A DNA stretch of 35,773 bases from an uncultured Faecalibacterium sp. (GCA_900551435.1 URVW01000018.1:1-35773), one strand, 5' to 3'. Numbered from the stretch's first letter, positions 1-7,652 are shown. Translations and numbers: made by a program. Notes: generated from the sequence alone by a model not told the origin.

Positions 1-532
1 GGGCCTGCTCACGGGTCCACAGCTTGCCGCGGTAGTTCAGGTCGCAGCTGATCTTGACGCCGTGTGCCTTAGCAGCCTTGCAGGCCTCCAGGCAGATCTC
101 AACGACATTCTGGCCCAGAGCCGGGGTGATGCCGGTGAAGTGGAACCAATCAACGCCCTCGAAGATCTTGTCCCAATCGAAGTCGGAAGGCTGAGCCAGC
201 TGGATAGCGCTGTTTGCACGGTCATAGATGCAGACAGAACCACGCTGAGAAGCGCCCTTCTCGTTGTAGTAGATGCCAACGCGATCGCCGCCGCGGGTGA
301 TCATGCTGGTGTCAACGCCGTAGCGGCGCAGGCTGTTGATGGCTGCCTGACCGATGGCATGAGCGGGCAGCTTGGTGACGAAGGCTGCGTCCAGACCGTA
401 GTTTGCCAGAGAGACTGCGACGTTAGCTTCGCCGCCGCCGAAGGTGAACTCCAGGTTGTTAGCCTGAACGAAACGCTCATAGTTGAACGGCTGCAGACGG
501 ACCATCAGTTCGCCAAAAGTAACGACTTTCAT
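1..532 (-). CDS. kdgK: 2-dehydro-3-deoxygluconokinase, PfkB family (C-terminal part cut by window edge)
   Basis: This sugar kinase phosphorylates 2-keto-3-deoxygluconate (KDG) to KDPG in the cytoplasm, the step before KdgA. The visible N-terminal ~177 residues begin MKVVTFGELMVRL. They show the PfkB substrate-binding signature FGGGEANVAVSLAN at about residues 33-46 and continue to a CDLNYR segment near residue 170, which is typical of KDG kinases. The ATP-binding C-terminal half with the DTxGAGD motif lies outside the window. The start is set by an AAGGAGA site 9 bases upstream. It lies 88 bases downstream of kdgA on the same strand and is probably co-transcribed with it. Family PfkB is certain from sequence. 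KDG specificity is inferred from the kdgA/uxuA/uxuB neighbours. Confidence 0.88.
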   Translation of the reverse strand, partial: MKVVTFGELMVRLQPFNYERFVQANNLEFTFGGGEANVAVSLANYGLDAAFVTKLPAHAIGQAAINSLRRYGVDTSMITRGGDRVGIYYNEKGASQRGSVCIYDRANSAIQLAQPSDFDWDKIFEGVDWFHFTGITPALGQNVVEICLEACKAAKAHGVKISCDLNYRGKLWTREQA

Positions 533-569
533 TGTGGTATTCTCCTTTTTTGTTGTTTCTTATATAAGC

Positions 570-596
570 CCGCCGCAGGGAAGTCCGGTGCGGCGG
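570..596 (-). other. Intergenic hairpin between kdgA and kdgK
   Basis: A perfect 8-bp GC stem (CCGCCGCA/TGCGGCGG) with an 11-base loop lies just after the kdgA stop. No T-run follows it on the minus strand, so it does not look like an intrinsic terminator. An mRNA-stabilising or processing hairpin that sets the kdgA:kdgK ratio is the more likely role (inference). Confidence 0.5.
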
Positions 597-620
597 AGCA
601 TGACGGGGAAAAACTCAGAC

Positions 621-1583
621 TTAAGCCTGAACGAGGTGGAAGGCAAAGCCGCCGATCTCGTCTGCGAAGTAGCAGGCGATGGTCTTGCCGTTCTTGACGT
701 TCTTGGAGTCCAGATCGAACTTCACGCCGCGCTGAGACAGGTGATAGATGGCACGATCGACGTTGTTGCAGCCGATGGCGATGTGGCCATTGGTGCCGCG
801 GCCGGGCTTCTTCATGATCTCGAACTCCTTGTTGCCAACAAAGATGCTGGAGTTGCCGGGAGCGACCTTCATGTTCAGCAGACCGCCGATGAGGTTGGCG
901 ACCTTCATGGCCTCTTCCTCGTTGCCGGTGTTGATGCCGACATGCATGAGCTTCAGGCCCAGCATGGTGTCAACAGCTTCCTTGCTCTGAGCGGTGATCT
1001 TTGCCCAGTCGCCAGCCTTGATGACGTCGCTCTTGCACATCCAAGTGCCGCCGACAGCGAAGATCTGATCATAGCCCAGATAATCGTTGACGTTCTTGGC
1101 GTTGACGCCGCCGGTGCACATCCAGCGTGCGCCCTTCAGAGCAGCGCCGATGTTCTTCAGCATGCCGACACCGCCGTTGGCCTCAGCGGGGAAGAACTTC
1201 AGAGCCTCGCAGCCCAGGTTCATGGCCTGCTGCATCTCGCCGGCAGAAGCAGTACCGGGCATCATGATGCCGCCCTTGTCGATGACGTGCTTGCAGACTT
1301 CGGGATCGAAGCCGGGAGCAACGATGAAGGAAGCACCAGCAGCCATTGCGCGGTCAGCCTGCTCGGTGGTCAGGACAGTGCCGGCGCCCAGCAGCATCTC
1401 GGGCATCTCTTCGTGGATCTTGCGGATGCACTCCTCAGCACATGCGGTGCGGAAGGTGACCTCTGCAGCGGGCAGACCGCCGTCAGCCAGAGCCTTGCAC
1501 AGGGGCAGGGCCTCATCAACGCTGTTGAAAGCGATAACAGGGATAATGCCGATCTGATAGACCTTTTCGACAATGGGATTCAT
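621..1583 (-). CDS. kdgA: KDPG/KHG aldolase fused to a C-terminal VOC (glyoxalase-like) domain
   Basis: The enzyme cleaves KDPG to pyruvate and glyceraldehyde-3-phosphate and is the last step of the hexuronate branch. Residues ~1-210 are a class I KDPG aldolase: catalytic Glu41 and Arg45 in AEVTFRT, the PGT motif near 109, and Schiff-base Lys129 in LKFFPAE. Residues ~213-320 are a separate beta-alpha-beta unit (MHVGINTGN, FEIMKK, GHIAIG, FHLVQA) resembling one VOC/glyoxalase module. Single-domain aldolases of this family are ~205-215 residues, so 320 fits a fusion. I chose ATG 1583 because AAAGGAGA precedes it; an upstream in-frame ATG at 1745 lies before the promoter. The metal or ligand of the VOC module is unknown. 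Confidence 0.92.
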   Translation of the reverse strand: MNPIVEKVYQIGIIPVIAFNSVDEALPLCKALADGGLPAAEVTFRTACAEECIRKIHEEMPEMLLGAGTVLTTEQADRAMAAGASFIVAPGFDPEVCKHVIDKGGIMMPGTASAGEMQQAMNLGCEALKFFPAEANGGVGMLKNIGAALKGARWMCTGGVNAKNVNDYLGYDQIFAVGGTWMCKSDVIKAGDWAKITAQSKEAVDTMLGLKLMHVGINTGNEEEAMKVANLIGGLLNMKVAPGNSSIFVGNKEFEIMKKPGRGTNGHIAIGCNNVDRAIYHLSQRGVKFDLDSKNVKNGKTIACYFADEIGGFAFHLVQA

Positions 1584-1651
1584 AACGCATTCTCCTTTTA
1601 TTTTAACTCTGGGGGTGGGAACATGGCCGTTTGGGCACACTCTGCCCCACC

Positions 1652-1663
1652 ATACGTTCGTAT
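1652..1663. promoter_or_regulatory. Inverted repeat at the predicted kdgA transcription start
   Basis: ATACG-TT-CGTAT is a perfect 5-bp inverted repeat lying right after the predicted -10 box, over the expected start of the kdgA transcript. That position suits a repressor operator. No binding protein can be assigned from sequence alone. Confidence 0.35.
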
Positions 1664-1667
1664 TACT

Positions 1668-1696
1668 AGTATAAACGACAGAGGGAAATTTGGTAA
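1668..1696 (-). promoter_or_regulatory. Sigma-A-type promoter of kdgA-kdgK
   Basis: Reading the minus strand, TTACCA (-35) is followed by a 17-base spacer and TATACT (-10). It lies 85 bases upstream of the kdgA start and is the only good match in the gap between the HAD gene and kdgA. Confidence 0.6.
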
Positions 1697-1728
1697 TGCT
1701 CAACAAGCACAATGTTTTGCATAAGAGC

Positions 1729-1738
1729 TTGTATACAT
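1729..1738. promoter_or_regulatory. Candidate GntR/FCD operator upstream of kdgA
   Basis: TTGTATACAT is a near palindrome of the TTGTATACAA kind used by many FCD-type GntR regulators (family knowledge). Read in the direction of kdgA it is ATGTATACAAG, ending 32 bases upstream of the -35 box. The same site in the same orientation and at almost the same distance precedes the uxuA promoter (4473-4482). Confidence 0.55.
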
Positions 1739-1758
1739 TGCACAAAAATGCCGAACGC

Positions 1759-2664
1759 TCACAGGTTCAGGCGCTCGAACAGCTCGGCAACGCCGTCGTG
1801 GTCGCAGTCATTTTCGCTCACGAGGTCGGCCAGCGCCTGAATGTGGGGCATCCCGTTGGCCATCACGGCAGCCACACCGGCCTTTTCCAGCATGGCGTGG
1901 TCGTTCTCGCTGTCGCCGACGGCGACGGTGGCTTCGCGGGGGATGCCCAGCAGGTCGGCCAGTGCGAGCAGAGCTTCGCCCTTGTCCACGCCCTTTGCGG
2001 TGACTTCGATGTTGTCCGGCGCGCCCTGCACGACCTCAGCCCCTTCCAGCGCATAGAAGCGGGGGAGCGCGGCGCGGGCGGCCTCGGGCGTGTCGAAGAA
2101 CATGCAGAACTTCTCCACCTCGTGGGCGTGGCGGCTCATCCACTCGCCGAGGTCCCGCACGACGGTAAAACGACCGTCGTTGGGCTGGCGGGCTTCGGTG
2201 GAGCCGCGGCGGGCATTGCGCAGGGCGAACCGCTCCATGGCGACGGTGTCACGATAGGTGCGGCCGTCGCAGAAAACGCTCATCGCGCCGGGGTATTCCT
2301 GATAGAGCGCAAAAGCTTCCCGTGCCAGCTCCACGGGCATGGGCCGGGAGATAAGGGCGACCGGCTCAGCCGTCTCGTGTTCCGCAGCGTTGCAGTAGCG
2401 GCTGTAGACGGCCTTCATGGGGTCTGCGCCGAGGTCCCAGACGGCGGCGCCGTTCGAGGTGATGGCGTAGCGGATGCCATCCAGCTGGGCCACGACTGGC
2501 GGCAGATTGGACAGTGGGCGTCCCGTGGCGGGCAGGACGATGACGCCATGGGCCACCGCGTCGGCGATGGCTTGGCGGGTGCGGGACGTGACCTGCGCCT
2601 GATGATTTAATAATGTGCCGTCAAGGTCCAGTGCGACCAGACGGAGCGGGGTAGTGTTTGACAT
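1759..2664 (-). CDS. HAD-superfamily hydrolase, Cof/YidA type
   Basis: A cytoplasmic phosphatase of the Cof-like HAD IIB group, which dephosphorylates sugar phosphates, nucleotides or pyridoxal phosphate. Of its 301 residues, D13 and D15 of DLDGTLL form the nucleophile and acid/base pair, followed by PATGRP near residue 45 and GDSENDHAML near 247, the motif IV acidic residues. The long insert between motifs II and III is the type IIB cap. AAAGGAGC precedes ATG 2664. It is convergent with nothing and lies 13 bases beyond the kdgA regulatory region, so a separate transcript is likely. The substrate cannot be predicted. A link to hexuronate metabolism rests on position only. Confidence 0.88.
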   Translation of the reverse strand: MSNTTPLRLVALDLDGTLLNHQAQVTSRTRQAIADAVAHGVIVLPATGRPLSNLPPVVAQLDGIRYAITSNGAAVWDLGADPMKAVYSRYCNAAEHETAEPVALISRPMPVELAREAFALYQEYPGAMSVFCDGRTYRDTVAMERFALRNARRGSTEARQPNDGRFTVVRDLGEWMSRHAHEVEKFCMFFDTPEAARAALPRFYALEGAEVVQGAPDNIEVTAKGVDKGEALLALADLLGIPREATVAVGDSENDHAMLEKAGVAAVMANGMPHIQALADLVSENDCDHDGVAELFERLNL

Positions 2665-2685
2665 GAGTGCTCCTTTTTATTTAAG

Positions 2686-2819
2686 AACCTCTCCGTCAAT
2701 GCTTCGCATTGCCACCTCTCCTGATAGGAGAGGCCTTGGCAGTCCTCGCAAGGCTTTCGGTTTCGCCAGAGGCTCCCCTAGGTAGGGGAGCTGTCGAGCG
2801 AATGCGAGACTGAGAGGTT
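2686..2819. repeat. MITE-like palindromic repeat, copy A
   Basis: The element begins AACCTCTC and ends GAGAGGTT. Its right end, reverse complemented, runs AACCTCTCAGTCTCGC and then a hairpin-forming AGCTCCCC/GGGGAGC block. The same arrangement occurs at both ends of copy B (7388-7652). The interior has no coding potential. It fills most of the 260-base gap between two divergent genes. A non-autonomous mobile repeat is the best reading. Confidence 0.6.
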
Positions 2820-2859
2820 ATTCCTTATGCTGCTTTTTATTTTAACGGAAAAATCCTAT

Positions 2860-2888
2860 TTGCGCAATACGACGTCTTGTGGTAAAAT
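2860..2888 (+). promoter_or_regulatory. Promoter of the PAP2 gene
   Basis: TTGCGC, 17-base spacer, TAAAAT. It lies 36 bases upstream of the start codon, between repeat copy A and the gene. Confidence 0.55.
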
Positions 2889-2924
2889 GAAACGTCACAC
2901 AATCAAAATTATAGGAGAAAACAC

Positions 2925-3569
2925 ATGAACACCCGATCCCTGCGTTCCCGTTTGAAGCCGCATCTGTGGTTTCAGGCGTACTGGGTCATCTATCTGATCT
3001 GGTTCTTCTGGCTGGATCTGACCATCAAAAACCCCAAGTACATCATCCACAGCCCCATCGACGACCTCATTCCCTTTAATGAATGGTTCGTGTTCCCGTA
3101 TTGCAGCTGGTTCTTCCTGCTGGCGGGGGTGACGGCGCTGCTGTGGTGGTTCGACACCAAAAGCTACGACAAGCTCTGCCTGATGATGTTCTCGGGCATG
3201 ACCTTCTGCTTGATTCTTTATATGGTGCTCCCGAACGGCTTGGATATCCGCCCCGCGGCGGAAGCCATCGGCCGCAACAACATCGCGATGTCCATCATGA
3301 AACTGCTGTGGAGCGCGGATGCGTCGGTCAACGTCTGTCCGTCCATCCACTGTCAGAGCTCCGGCTGCATGGCTCTGGCGTTCTCCCAGAGCACGCTGGC
3401 AAAAGACCGCCCCGGCCTGAAGGCGCTGGCGTGGGTCTGGGCGGGCCTGATCTGCATGTCCACCGTGTTCACGAAGCAGCATTCCATCATCGATGTGGTC
3501 TGCGGTCTGGCGCTGGTGGCGGTCTGGGTCCCGTTCCTGTACGGAAAACGGTCGAAGGCGAAAGATTGA
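2925..3569 (+). CDS. PAP2-family phosphatase-like integral membrane protein
   Basis: The 214-residue protein has about five to six hydrophobic segments (roughly residues 18-33, 60-76, 88-104, 143-152, 168-183 and 188-205). It carries the later PAP2 motifs: CPSIHC near residue 138 (the PSxH motif) and STVFTKQHSIIDV near 178, matching the S-R-x5-H-x3-D motif with Arg replaced by Val. The first motif, K-x6-RP, is not obvious. Members remove phosphate from lipid phosphates such as phosphatidate or undecaprenyl pyrophosphate, or act as inositol-phosphoceramide-synthase-like transferases. ATAGGAGA precedes the start. The missing Arg makes lipid phosphatase activity uncertain, and the substrate is unknown. 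Confidence 0.75.
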   Translation: MNTRSLRSRLKPHLWFQAYWVIYLIWFFWLDLTIKNPKYIIHSPIDDLIPFNEWFVFPYCSWFFLLAGVTALLWWFDTKSYDKLCLMMFSGMTFCLILYMVLPNGLDIRPAAEAIGRNNIAMSIMKLLWSADASVNVCPSIHCQSSGCMALAFSQSTLAKDRPGLKALAWVWAGLICMSTVFTKQHSIIDVVCGLALVAVWVPFLYGKRSKAKD

Positions 3570-3603
3570 CAAGGAAAAATTTATAATTTATGCGTTCTCC
3601 CTC

Positions 3604-3633
3604 TTGACGCCGCATATTCATCCGGGGTAAAAT
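3604..3633 (+). promoter_or_regulatory. Promoter of the GntR regulator gene
   Basis: TTGACG, 18-base spacer, TAAAAT, 67 bases before the start codon. No copy of the GTATACAAG site is present here, so autoregulation by that site is not indicated. Confidence 0.55.
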
Positions 3634-3700
3634 AAATTCGACACATCTGCTAATATATTACTTGGATGGGTCAAAGGTTTCATAAAAGGAGAGAGGAACG

Positions 3701-4375
3701 ATGGCAGTACGGAGTGCCCGCGAGGCTGCATACGAGACCATCCGCAGCCGTATCATTACAATGGAACTGAAACCCGGCGATGAATTGAACGACCATGCGC
3801 TGGCGCAGGAGCTTGGCATCAGCCGCACCCCCATGCGGGAAGCACTCATCATGCTCAACATCGCCCACATGGTCACCATCAAGCCCCAGAGCGGTACATA
3901 TGTGGCCCCCATCGACCTGAAGTTGATGGAGATGGAGCAGTTCGCCCGTTTCACGCTGGAAAAGGAAATCCTGAATCACATCCGCGGGCGTCTGACCGGC
4001 GAGCAGGAGGCAGCCTATCGGCTGCTGATCGAGCAGTACCGCGTGCTGGAGGGCGACCCCTGCGCGGAGAACCGCGAGACGAGGATGCTGGAACTGGACA
4101 ATGCTTTCCACCGCCGCGCCTTTGAGTTGTGCAATATGGAAGAACACTTCGACCACATGCTGTCTACCTTCCAGCACATCGAGCGTCTGCGCAAATTCAG
4201 CTTGCAGACCGACGAGAACAAGTCTGTCTGCGGCGCACACACCCGCATTCTGGAAGCCGTCCTGCACGGCAGCGGTGACGATGTCAGCCACGCGCTGTGG
4301 GAGCACCTGAACCGCTATAAGCTGTCGGTGGAACAGGCCAGAGCCAACCACCCGGATTATTTCATTGAAGGGTGA
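3701..4375 (+). CDS. GntR-family transcriptional regulator, FCD subfamily (hexuronate regulator candidate)
   Basis: A cytoplasmic DNA-binding regulator. Residues ~8-70 form the winged helix with the hallmark LAQELGISRTPMREAL. Residues ~85-215 form an all-helical FCD effector domain with the metal/ligand residues D-x3-H in LDNAFHRR (~131-135), His in GAHTRI (~181) and His in EHLNRY (~203). FCD regulators such as UxuR/ExuR bind sugar acids and sites of the TTGTATACAA kind (family knowledge). It sits between the two arms of the hexuronate locus and is followed by its own terminator, so it is the natural candidate to bind the matching sites before kdgA and uxuA. AAAGGAGAGAGG precedes the start. 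Confidence 0.9.
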   Translation: MAVRSAREAAYETIRSRIITMELKPGDELNDHALAQELGISRTPMREALIMLNIAHMVTIKPQSGTYVAPIDLKLMEMEQFARFTLEKEILNHIRGRLTGEQEAAYRLLIEQYRVLEGDPCAENRETRMLELDNAFHRRAFELCNMEEHFDHMLSTFQHIERLRKFSLQTDENKSVCGAHTRILEAVLHGSGDDVSHALWEHLNRYKLSVEQARANHPDYFIEG

Positions 4376-4424
4376 GCGCAGCAGCTCCAAATTGATGAAA
4401 ATTTAACAAGAAAATCGGTATCAA

Positions 4425-4468
4425 ACGGCCGCGCAAGGGGCAAAATCCTTTGTGTGGCCGTCTTTTTG
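4425..4468 (+). terminator. Intrinsic terminator after the GntR gene
   Basis: The outer stem ACGGCC/GGCCGT is extended inward by a partly G-U paired stem and followed by CTTTTTG. It separates the regulator transcript from the uxuA promoter. Confidence 0.75.
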
Positions 4469-4472
4469 TCTA

Positions 4473-4482
4473 AAGTATACAA
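4473..4482. promoter_or_regulatory. Candidate GntR/FCD operator upstream of uxuA
   Basis: AAGTATACAA followed by G gives the same GTATACAAG core as the site before kdgA, in the same orientation relative to transcription. It ends 31 bases before the uxuA -35 box, so its centre falls near -71. That placement is more typical of activation than of simple promoter blocking. Confidence 0.55.
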
Positions 4483-4513
4483 GAAAAAACTCTAAAAATA
4501 GTCAAAATGTCGA

Positions 4514-4542
4514 TTGCCAAGTCGAAACTGATATATTAGAAT
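4514..4542 (+). promoter_or_regulatory. Promoter of uxuA-uxuB
   Basis: TTGCCA, 17-base spacer, TAGAAT, about 70 bases before the uxuA start. Confidence 0.6.
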
Positions 4543-4613
4543 ATAAGCAGGAATGTGCCGCAGCGTTTGCTGCGTGCCGAAATGCAAAGCAACAACATAA
4601 GGAGGAAACCCCT

Positions 4614-5714
4614 ATGCCTATGAAAATGGGTTGGCGTTGGTATGGTGAGGGCAACGACCCCATCACGCTCAACGACATCAAGCAGATCCCCGGCGTGACT
4701 AGCATCGTCTGGGCGCTGCACAACAAGATGCCCGGTGAGATCTGGGAAATCGACGAGATCCAGAAGGTCGCAGACCAGATCCACGCCTACGGCTTCGATA
4801 TGGACGTCGTCGAGTCTGTCAACGTCCACGACGACATCAAGATCGGTCTGCCCACCCGCGACAAGTACATCGAGAACTACAAACAGTGCATCCGCAACCT
4901 GTCCAAGTTCGGTGTCAAGGTCATCTGCTACAACTTCATGCCCATCTTTGACTGGACCCGTACCGACCTGTTCCACCCCGTCGGCGATGGCTCCACCGCT
5001 CTGTTCTATCAGAAGGACATGATCCAGGATGATTACAAGGCTATGGCCGACTACATTCTGGGTTTCACCGAGAAGTATCACATGACCTTCCCCGGCTGGG
5101 AGCCGGAGCGCATGGCCAAGCTGGACGAGCTGTTCAAGGCTTATGCTCCTGTCACCAAGGAAAAGCTGTGGGAGAACCTGAAGTACTTCCTCGAAGCTAT
5201 CATGCCCACCTGCCGCGAGTGCGACATCAAGATGGCCATCCACATGGACGATCCCCCATGGGATATCTTCGGTCTGCCCCGTCTGCTGGTGGATGCCGAG
5301 AGCATCGACCGCTTCCTGAGCATGGTGGACGACGAGTATAACTGCCTGACCCTGTGCTCCGGCAGCCTGAACGCAAACCCCAACAACAATGTTGCTGAGA
5401 TCGTCCGCAAGCATTGCGACCGCATTGCATTTGCCCACATCCGCAACATCCACCACTTCCCCAACGGCGACTTCTCCGAGGCTGCTCACCGCGACTGCTG
5501 CGGCGAGACCGGCATCATCGAGATCCTGCGCGCTTATCATGACTGCGGTTATGAAGGCTACATCCGTCCCGACCACGGCCGTCAGCTGTGGGAGGAAGGC
5601 CCCGGCAACTGCCGCCCCGGCTACGGCAAGTATGACCGTGCTCTGGGCATCCAGTATATGCTGGGCGTCTGGGATCTGCTGGATCGTCTGGATGAAGAGA
5701 AAAAGAAAGGCTAA
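4614..5714 (+). CDS. uxuA: Mannonate dehydratase
   Basis: Dehydrates D-mannonate to 2-keto-3-deoxygluconate in the cytoplasm, using a divalent metal such as Mn2+ or Fe2+ (family knowledge). The 366-residue length matches bacterial UxuA. Signature segments are GWRWYG at the N-terminus, CYNFMPIFDWTRT near residue 105, the Cys/Ser-rich CSGSLNANPNN near 250, FAHIRN near 272 and RPDHGRQLWEE near 320, whose His residues belong to the metal site. I chose ATG 4614 because GGAGG lies 8 bases upstream; a second in-frame ATG at 4620 is a weaker choice. It is the first gene of the uxuA-uxuB operon and its product feeds KdgK. Confidence 0.97.
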   Translation: MPMKMGWRWYGEGNDPITLNDIKQIPGVTSIVWALHNKMPGEIWEIDEIQKVADQIHAYGFDMDVVESVNVHDDIKIGLPTRDKYIENYKQCIRNLSKFGVKVICYNFMPIFDWTRTDLFHPVGDGSTALFYQKDMIQDDYKAMADYILGFTEKYHMTFPGWEPERMAKLDELFKAYAPVTKEKLWENLKYFLEAIMPTCRECDIKMAIHMDDPPWDIFGLPRLLVDAESIDRFLSMVDDEYNCLTLCSGSLNANPNNNVAEIVRKHCDRIAFAHIRNIHHFPNGDFSEAAHRDCCGETGIIEILRAYHDCGYEGYIRPDHGRQLWEEGPGNCRPGYGKYDRALGIQYMLGVWDLLDRLDEEKKKG

Positions 5715-5719
5715 GCATT

Positions 5720-7306
5720 ATGAAGCTGTCTGATATCAAGAACGGCAATCTGTCCGCCGAGTGGGCAGAAAAGGGCTACGAGCTGCCCAAATTCGATGTC
5801 GAGGCTGTCAAGGCCAAGACCCACGCAGAGCCGACTTGGGTGCACTTCGGCGCAGGCAACATTTTCCGTGCCTTCCCCGCAGCTGTCCTGAACGACGCGC
5901 TGAACAGCGGCAAGTATGACCGCGGCGTCATCGTGGCCGAGAGCTTCGACTATGAGATCATCGACAAGGCTTATCGTCCCTACGATAACCTGAGCCTGTT
6001 GGTCTGCCTGAAGTCCACCGGCGAGATCGAGAAGAAGGTCGTGGCTTCCGTCACCGAGAGCCTGAAGGCTGACCCCTCCTTCACCGAGGACTGGGCACGT
6101 CTGGTCGAGATCTTCCAGGCTCCCTCTCTGCAGATGATCTCCTTCACCATCACCGAGAAGGGCTACGGCGTGGCTCCTGCTGATCTCGAGCGCGGCCTGA
6201 CCCCCGTTCTGGCAATGGGCAAGGTCACCGCTCTGCTGTACGAGCGCTTCAAGGCTGGCAAGCTGCCCCTGACCGTTCAGAGCATGGACAACTGCTCTCA
6301 CAATGGCGATAAGGTCAAGAACGCTGTCTTTACCTATGCTTCCAAGTGGGTCGAGCAGGGTCTGGTCCCGGCGGAGTTCCTCGCCTATGTTCAGGATGAG
6401 AGCAAGGTCACCTTCCCGTGGAGCATGATCGATAAGATCACCCCGCGTCCCGACGCAAAGGTCCAGAAGATGCTGGCAGATGACGGCTTCGAGGACAACT
6501 ACACCATCGTCACCGAGAAGCACACCTTTACTGCTCCCTTCGTCAACGCCGAGGAGACCCAGTATCTGTGCATCGAGGACCACTACACCAATGGTCGTCC
6601 TCCGCTGGAGCTGGGCGGTGTGCTGTACTGCGACCGCGAGACCGTCGATAAGATCGAGAAGATGAAGGTCTGCACCTGCCTGAACCCGCTGCACACCGCA
6701 ATGTCCATCTATGGCTGCATGCTGGATTACACCCTCATCTCTGCTGAGATGGCAGACGAGGACCTGCGCTCCTTCATCCAGAAGATCGGCTACATCGAGG
6801 CAATGCCCGTTGTCGTCGATCCGGGCGTTCTGAACCCCTATGAGTTCATCGGCGCGGTCATCAACCGCCGTCTGCCCAACCCGTTCATGCCCGACGCTCC
6901 CCAGCGTATCGCGACCGATACCTCTCAGAAGCTGGCCATCCGCTTCGGCGAGACCATCAAGGCTTATGAGGCACGCGGTCTGGACAAGAGCAATCTGGTC
7001 CTGATCCCGCTGGTGCTGGCTGGCTATGCCCGCTACCTGAAGGGCATCGATGACAACGGCAATGCTTTCGAGATCTCTCCCGATCCGATGCTGGCAGAGC
7101 TGCAGGCCATCGTGGCTCCTCTGGAAGTCAAGGAAGGCGAGCAGGACTTCAGCTGCCTGAAGAACCTGTACAGCCGTGCCGACATCTTTGGTGTGAACCT
7201 GTACGAAGTCGGTTTGGGTGAGCAGATCGAAGGCATGGTCAAGGAGCTGTTCGCTGGCAACGGCGCAGTCCGCAAGACCCTGCACAAGTATGTCGTCGCC
7301 CGCTAA
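5720..7306 (+). CDS. uxuB: D-fructuronate reductase (mannitol dehydrogenase family)
   Basis: NAD(H)-dependent interconversion of D-fructuronate and D-mannonate, just before UxuA. The 528 residues show the Rossmann dinucleotide-binding motif WVHFGAGNIFRAF at ~40-52. The C-terminal catalytic half carries the polyol dehydrogenase residues in KMKVCTCLNPLHTAMSIYG at ~312-330 (the Lys, Asn and His of the family). Only five bases separate it from uxuA, with a GAAAGG site inside the uxuA end, so the two are translationally linked. A strong terminator follows. Other long-chain mannitol-dehydrogenase-family members use altronate or mannitol; the uxuA context supports mannonate. It is somewhat longer than the ~486-residue Escherichia coli enzyme. 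Confidence 0.93.
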   Translation: MKLSDIKNGNLSAEWAEKGYELPKFDVEAVKAKTHAEPTWVHFGAGNIFRAFPAAVLNDALNSGKYDRGVIVAESFDYEIIDKAYRPYDNLSLLVCLKSTGEIEKKVVASVTESLKADPSFTEDWARLVEIFQAPSLQMISFTITEKGYGVAPADLERGLTPVLAMGKVTALLYERFKAGKLPLTVQSMDNCSHNGDKVKNAVFTYASKWVEQGLVPAEFLAYVQDESKVTFPWSMIDKITPRPDAKVQKMLADDGFEDNYTIVTEKHTFTAPFVNAEETQYLCIEDHYTNGRPPLELGGVLYCDRETVDKIEKMKVCTCLNPLHTAMSIYGCMLDYTLISAEMADEDLRSFIQKIGYIEAMPVVVDPGVLNPYEFIGAVINRRLPNPFMPDAPQRIATDTSQKLAIRFGETIKAYEARGLDKSNLVLIPLVLAGYARYLKGIDDNGNAFEISPDPMLAELQAIVAPLEVKEGEQDFSCLKNLYSRADIFGVNLYEVGLGEQIEGMVKELFAGNGAVRKTLHKYVVAR

Positions 7307-7345
7307 GCGGTAACGGCGTCCCCCTTTTAAGTTACTATCTTCGTT

Positions 7346-7385
7346 CCCACGCTGCGTTTTGCTTTGCCGCAGCGTGGGCTTTTTT
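7346..7385 (+). terminator. Intrinsic terminator of uxuA-uxuB
   Basis: An 11-bp perfect stem CCCACGCTGCG/CGCAGCGTGGG is followed by CTTTTTT. Confidence 0.92.
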
Positions 7386-7387
7386 AT

Positions 7388-7652
7388 GCCCTCTCAGTCT
7401 CGCTTCGCTCGCCAGCTCTCCCAGAGGGAGAGCCATTGGCATGTCGGAAAAGTTTGTGCTGGACGAAAAAGCCCAGTGTTTCGTAAACAGCAGAGCCTTG
7501 TCCTCATTGTCAATGGCTGTTGGCCTTTGCCGCAAGGCCCGCTGCCTTCCGAATGCATGGACCCGGGCAGTCAGCAGGGCCAAGACCGGCCCGCCAGTGG
7601 CTCCCCCCTCTGGGGGAGCTGGATGCGAACAGCGTGAGCAGACTGAGAGGGC
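7388..7652. repeat. MITE-like element with long terminal inverted repeats, copy B
   Basis: A 265-base element bounded by GCCCTCTCAGTCT and its complement AGACTGAGAGGGC. Each end continues inward into a short GC/CG-rich stretch and then an AGCTCyCCC/GGGrGAGC hairpin, giving ~50-base imperfect terminal repeats. Copy A at 2686-2819 shares the design. Short open frames inside it on both strands follow repeat sequence and lack ribosome binding sites, so I do not call genes here. With the flanking promoter it accounts for the whole gap between uxuB and the ROK gene. Confidence 0.65.

Noticed and set aside
62..1724. Long plus-strand open frames opposite kdgK and kdgA (for example 483-1724, 413 codons).
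   Set aside because: They are mirror frames of GC-rich, strongly codon-biased minus-strand genes, lack ribosome binding sites and show no protein family features. The same applies to the long antisense frames opposite uxuA, uxuB, glnS, MoxR, the EF-G-like gene and lysS.
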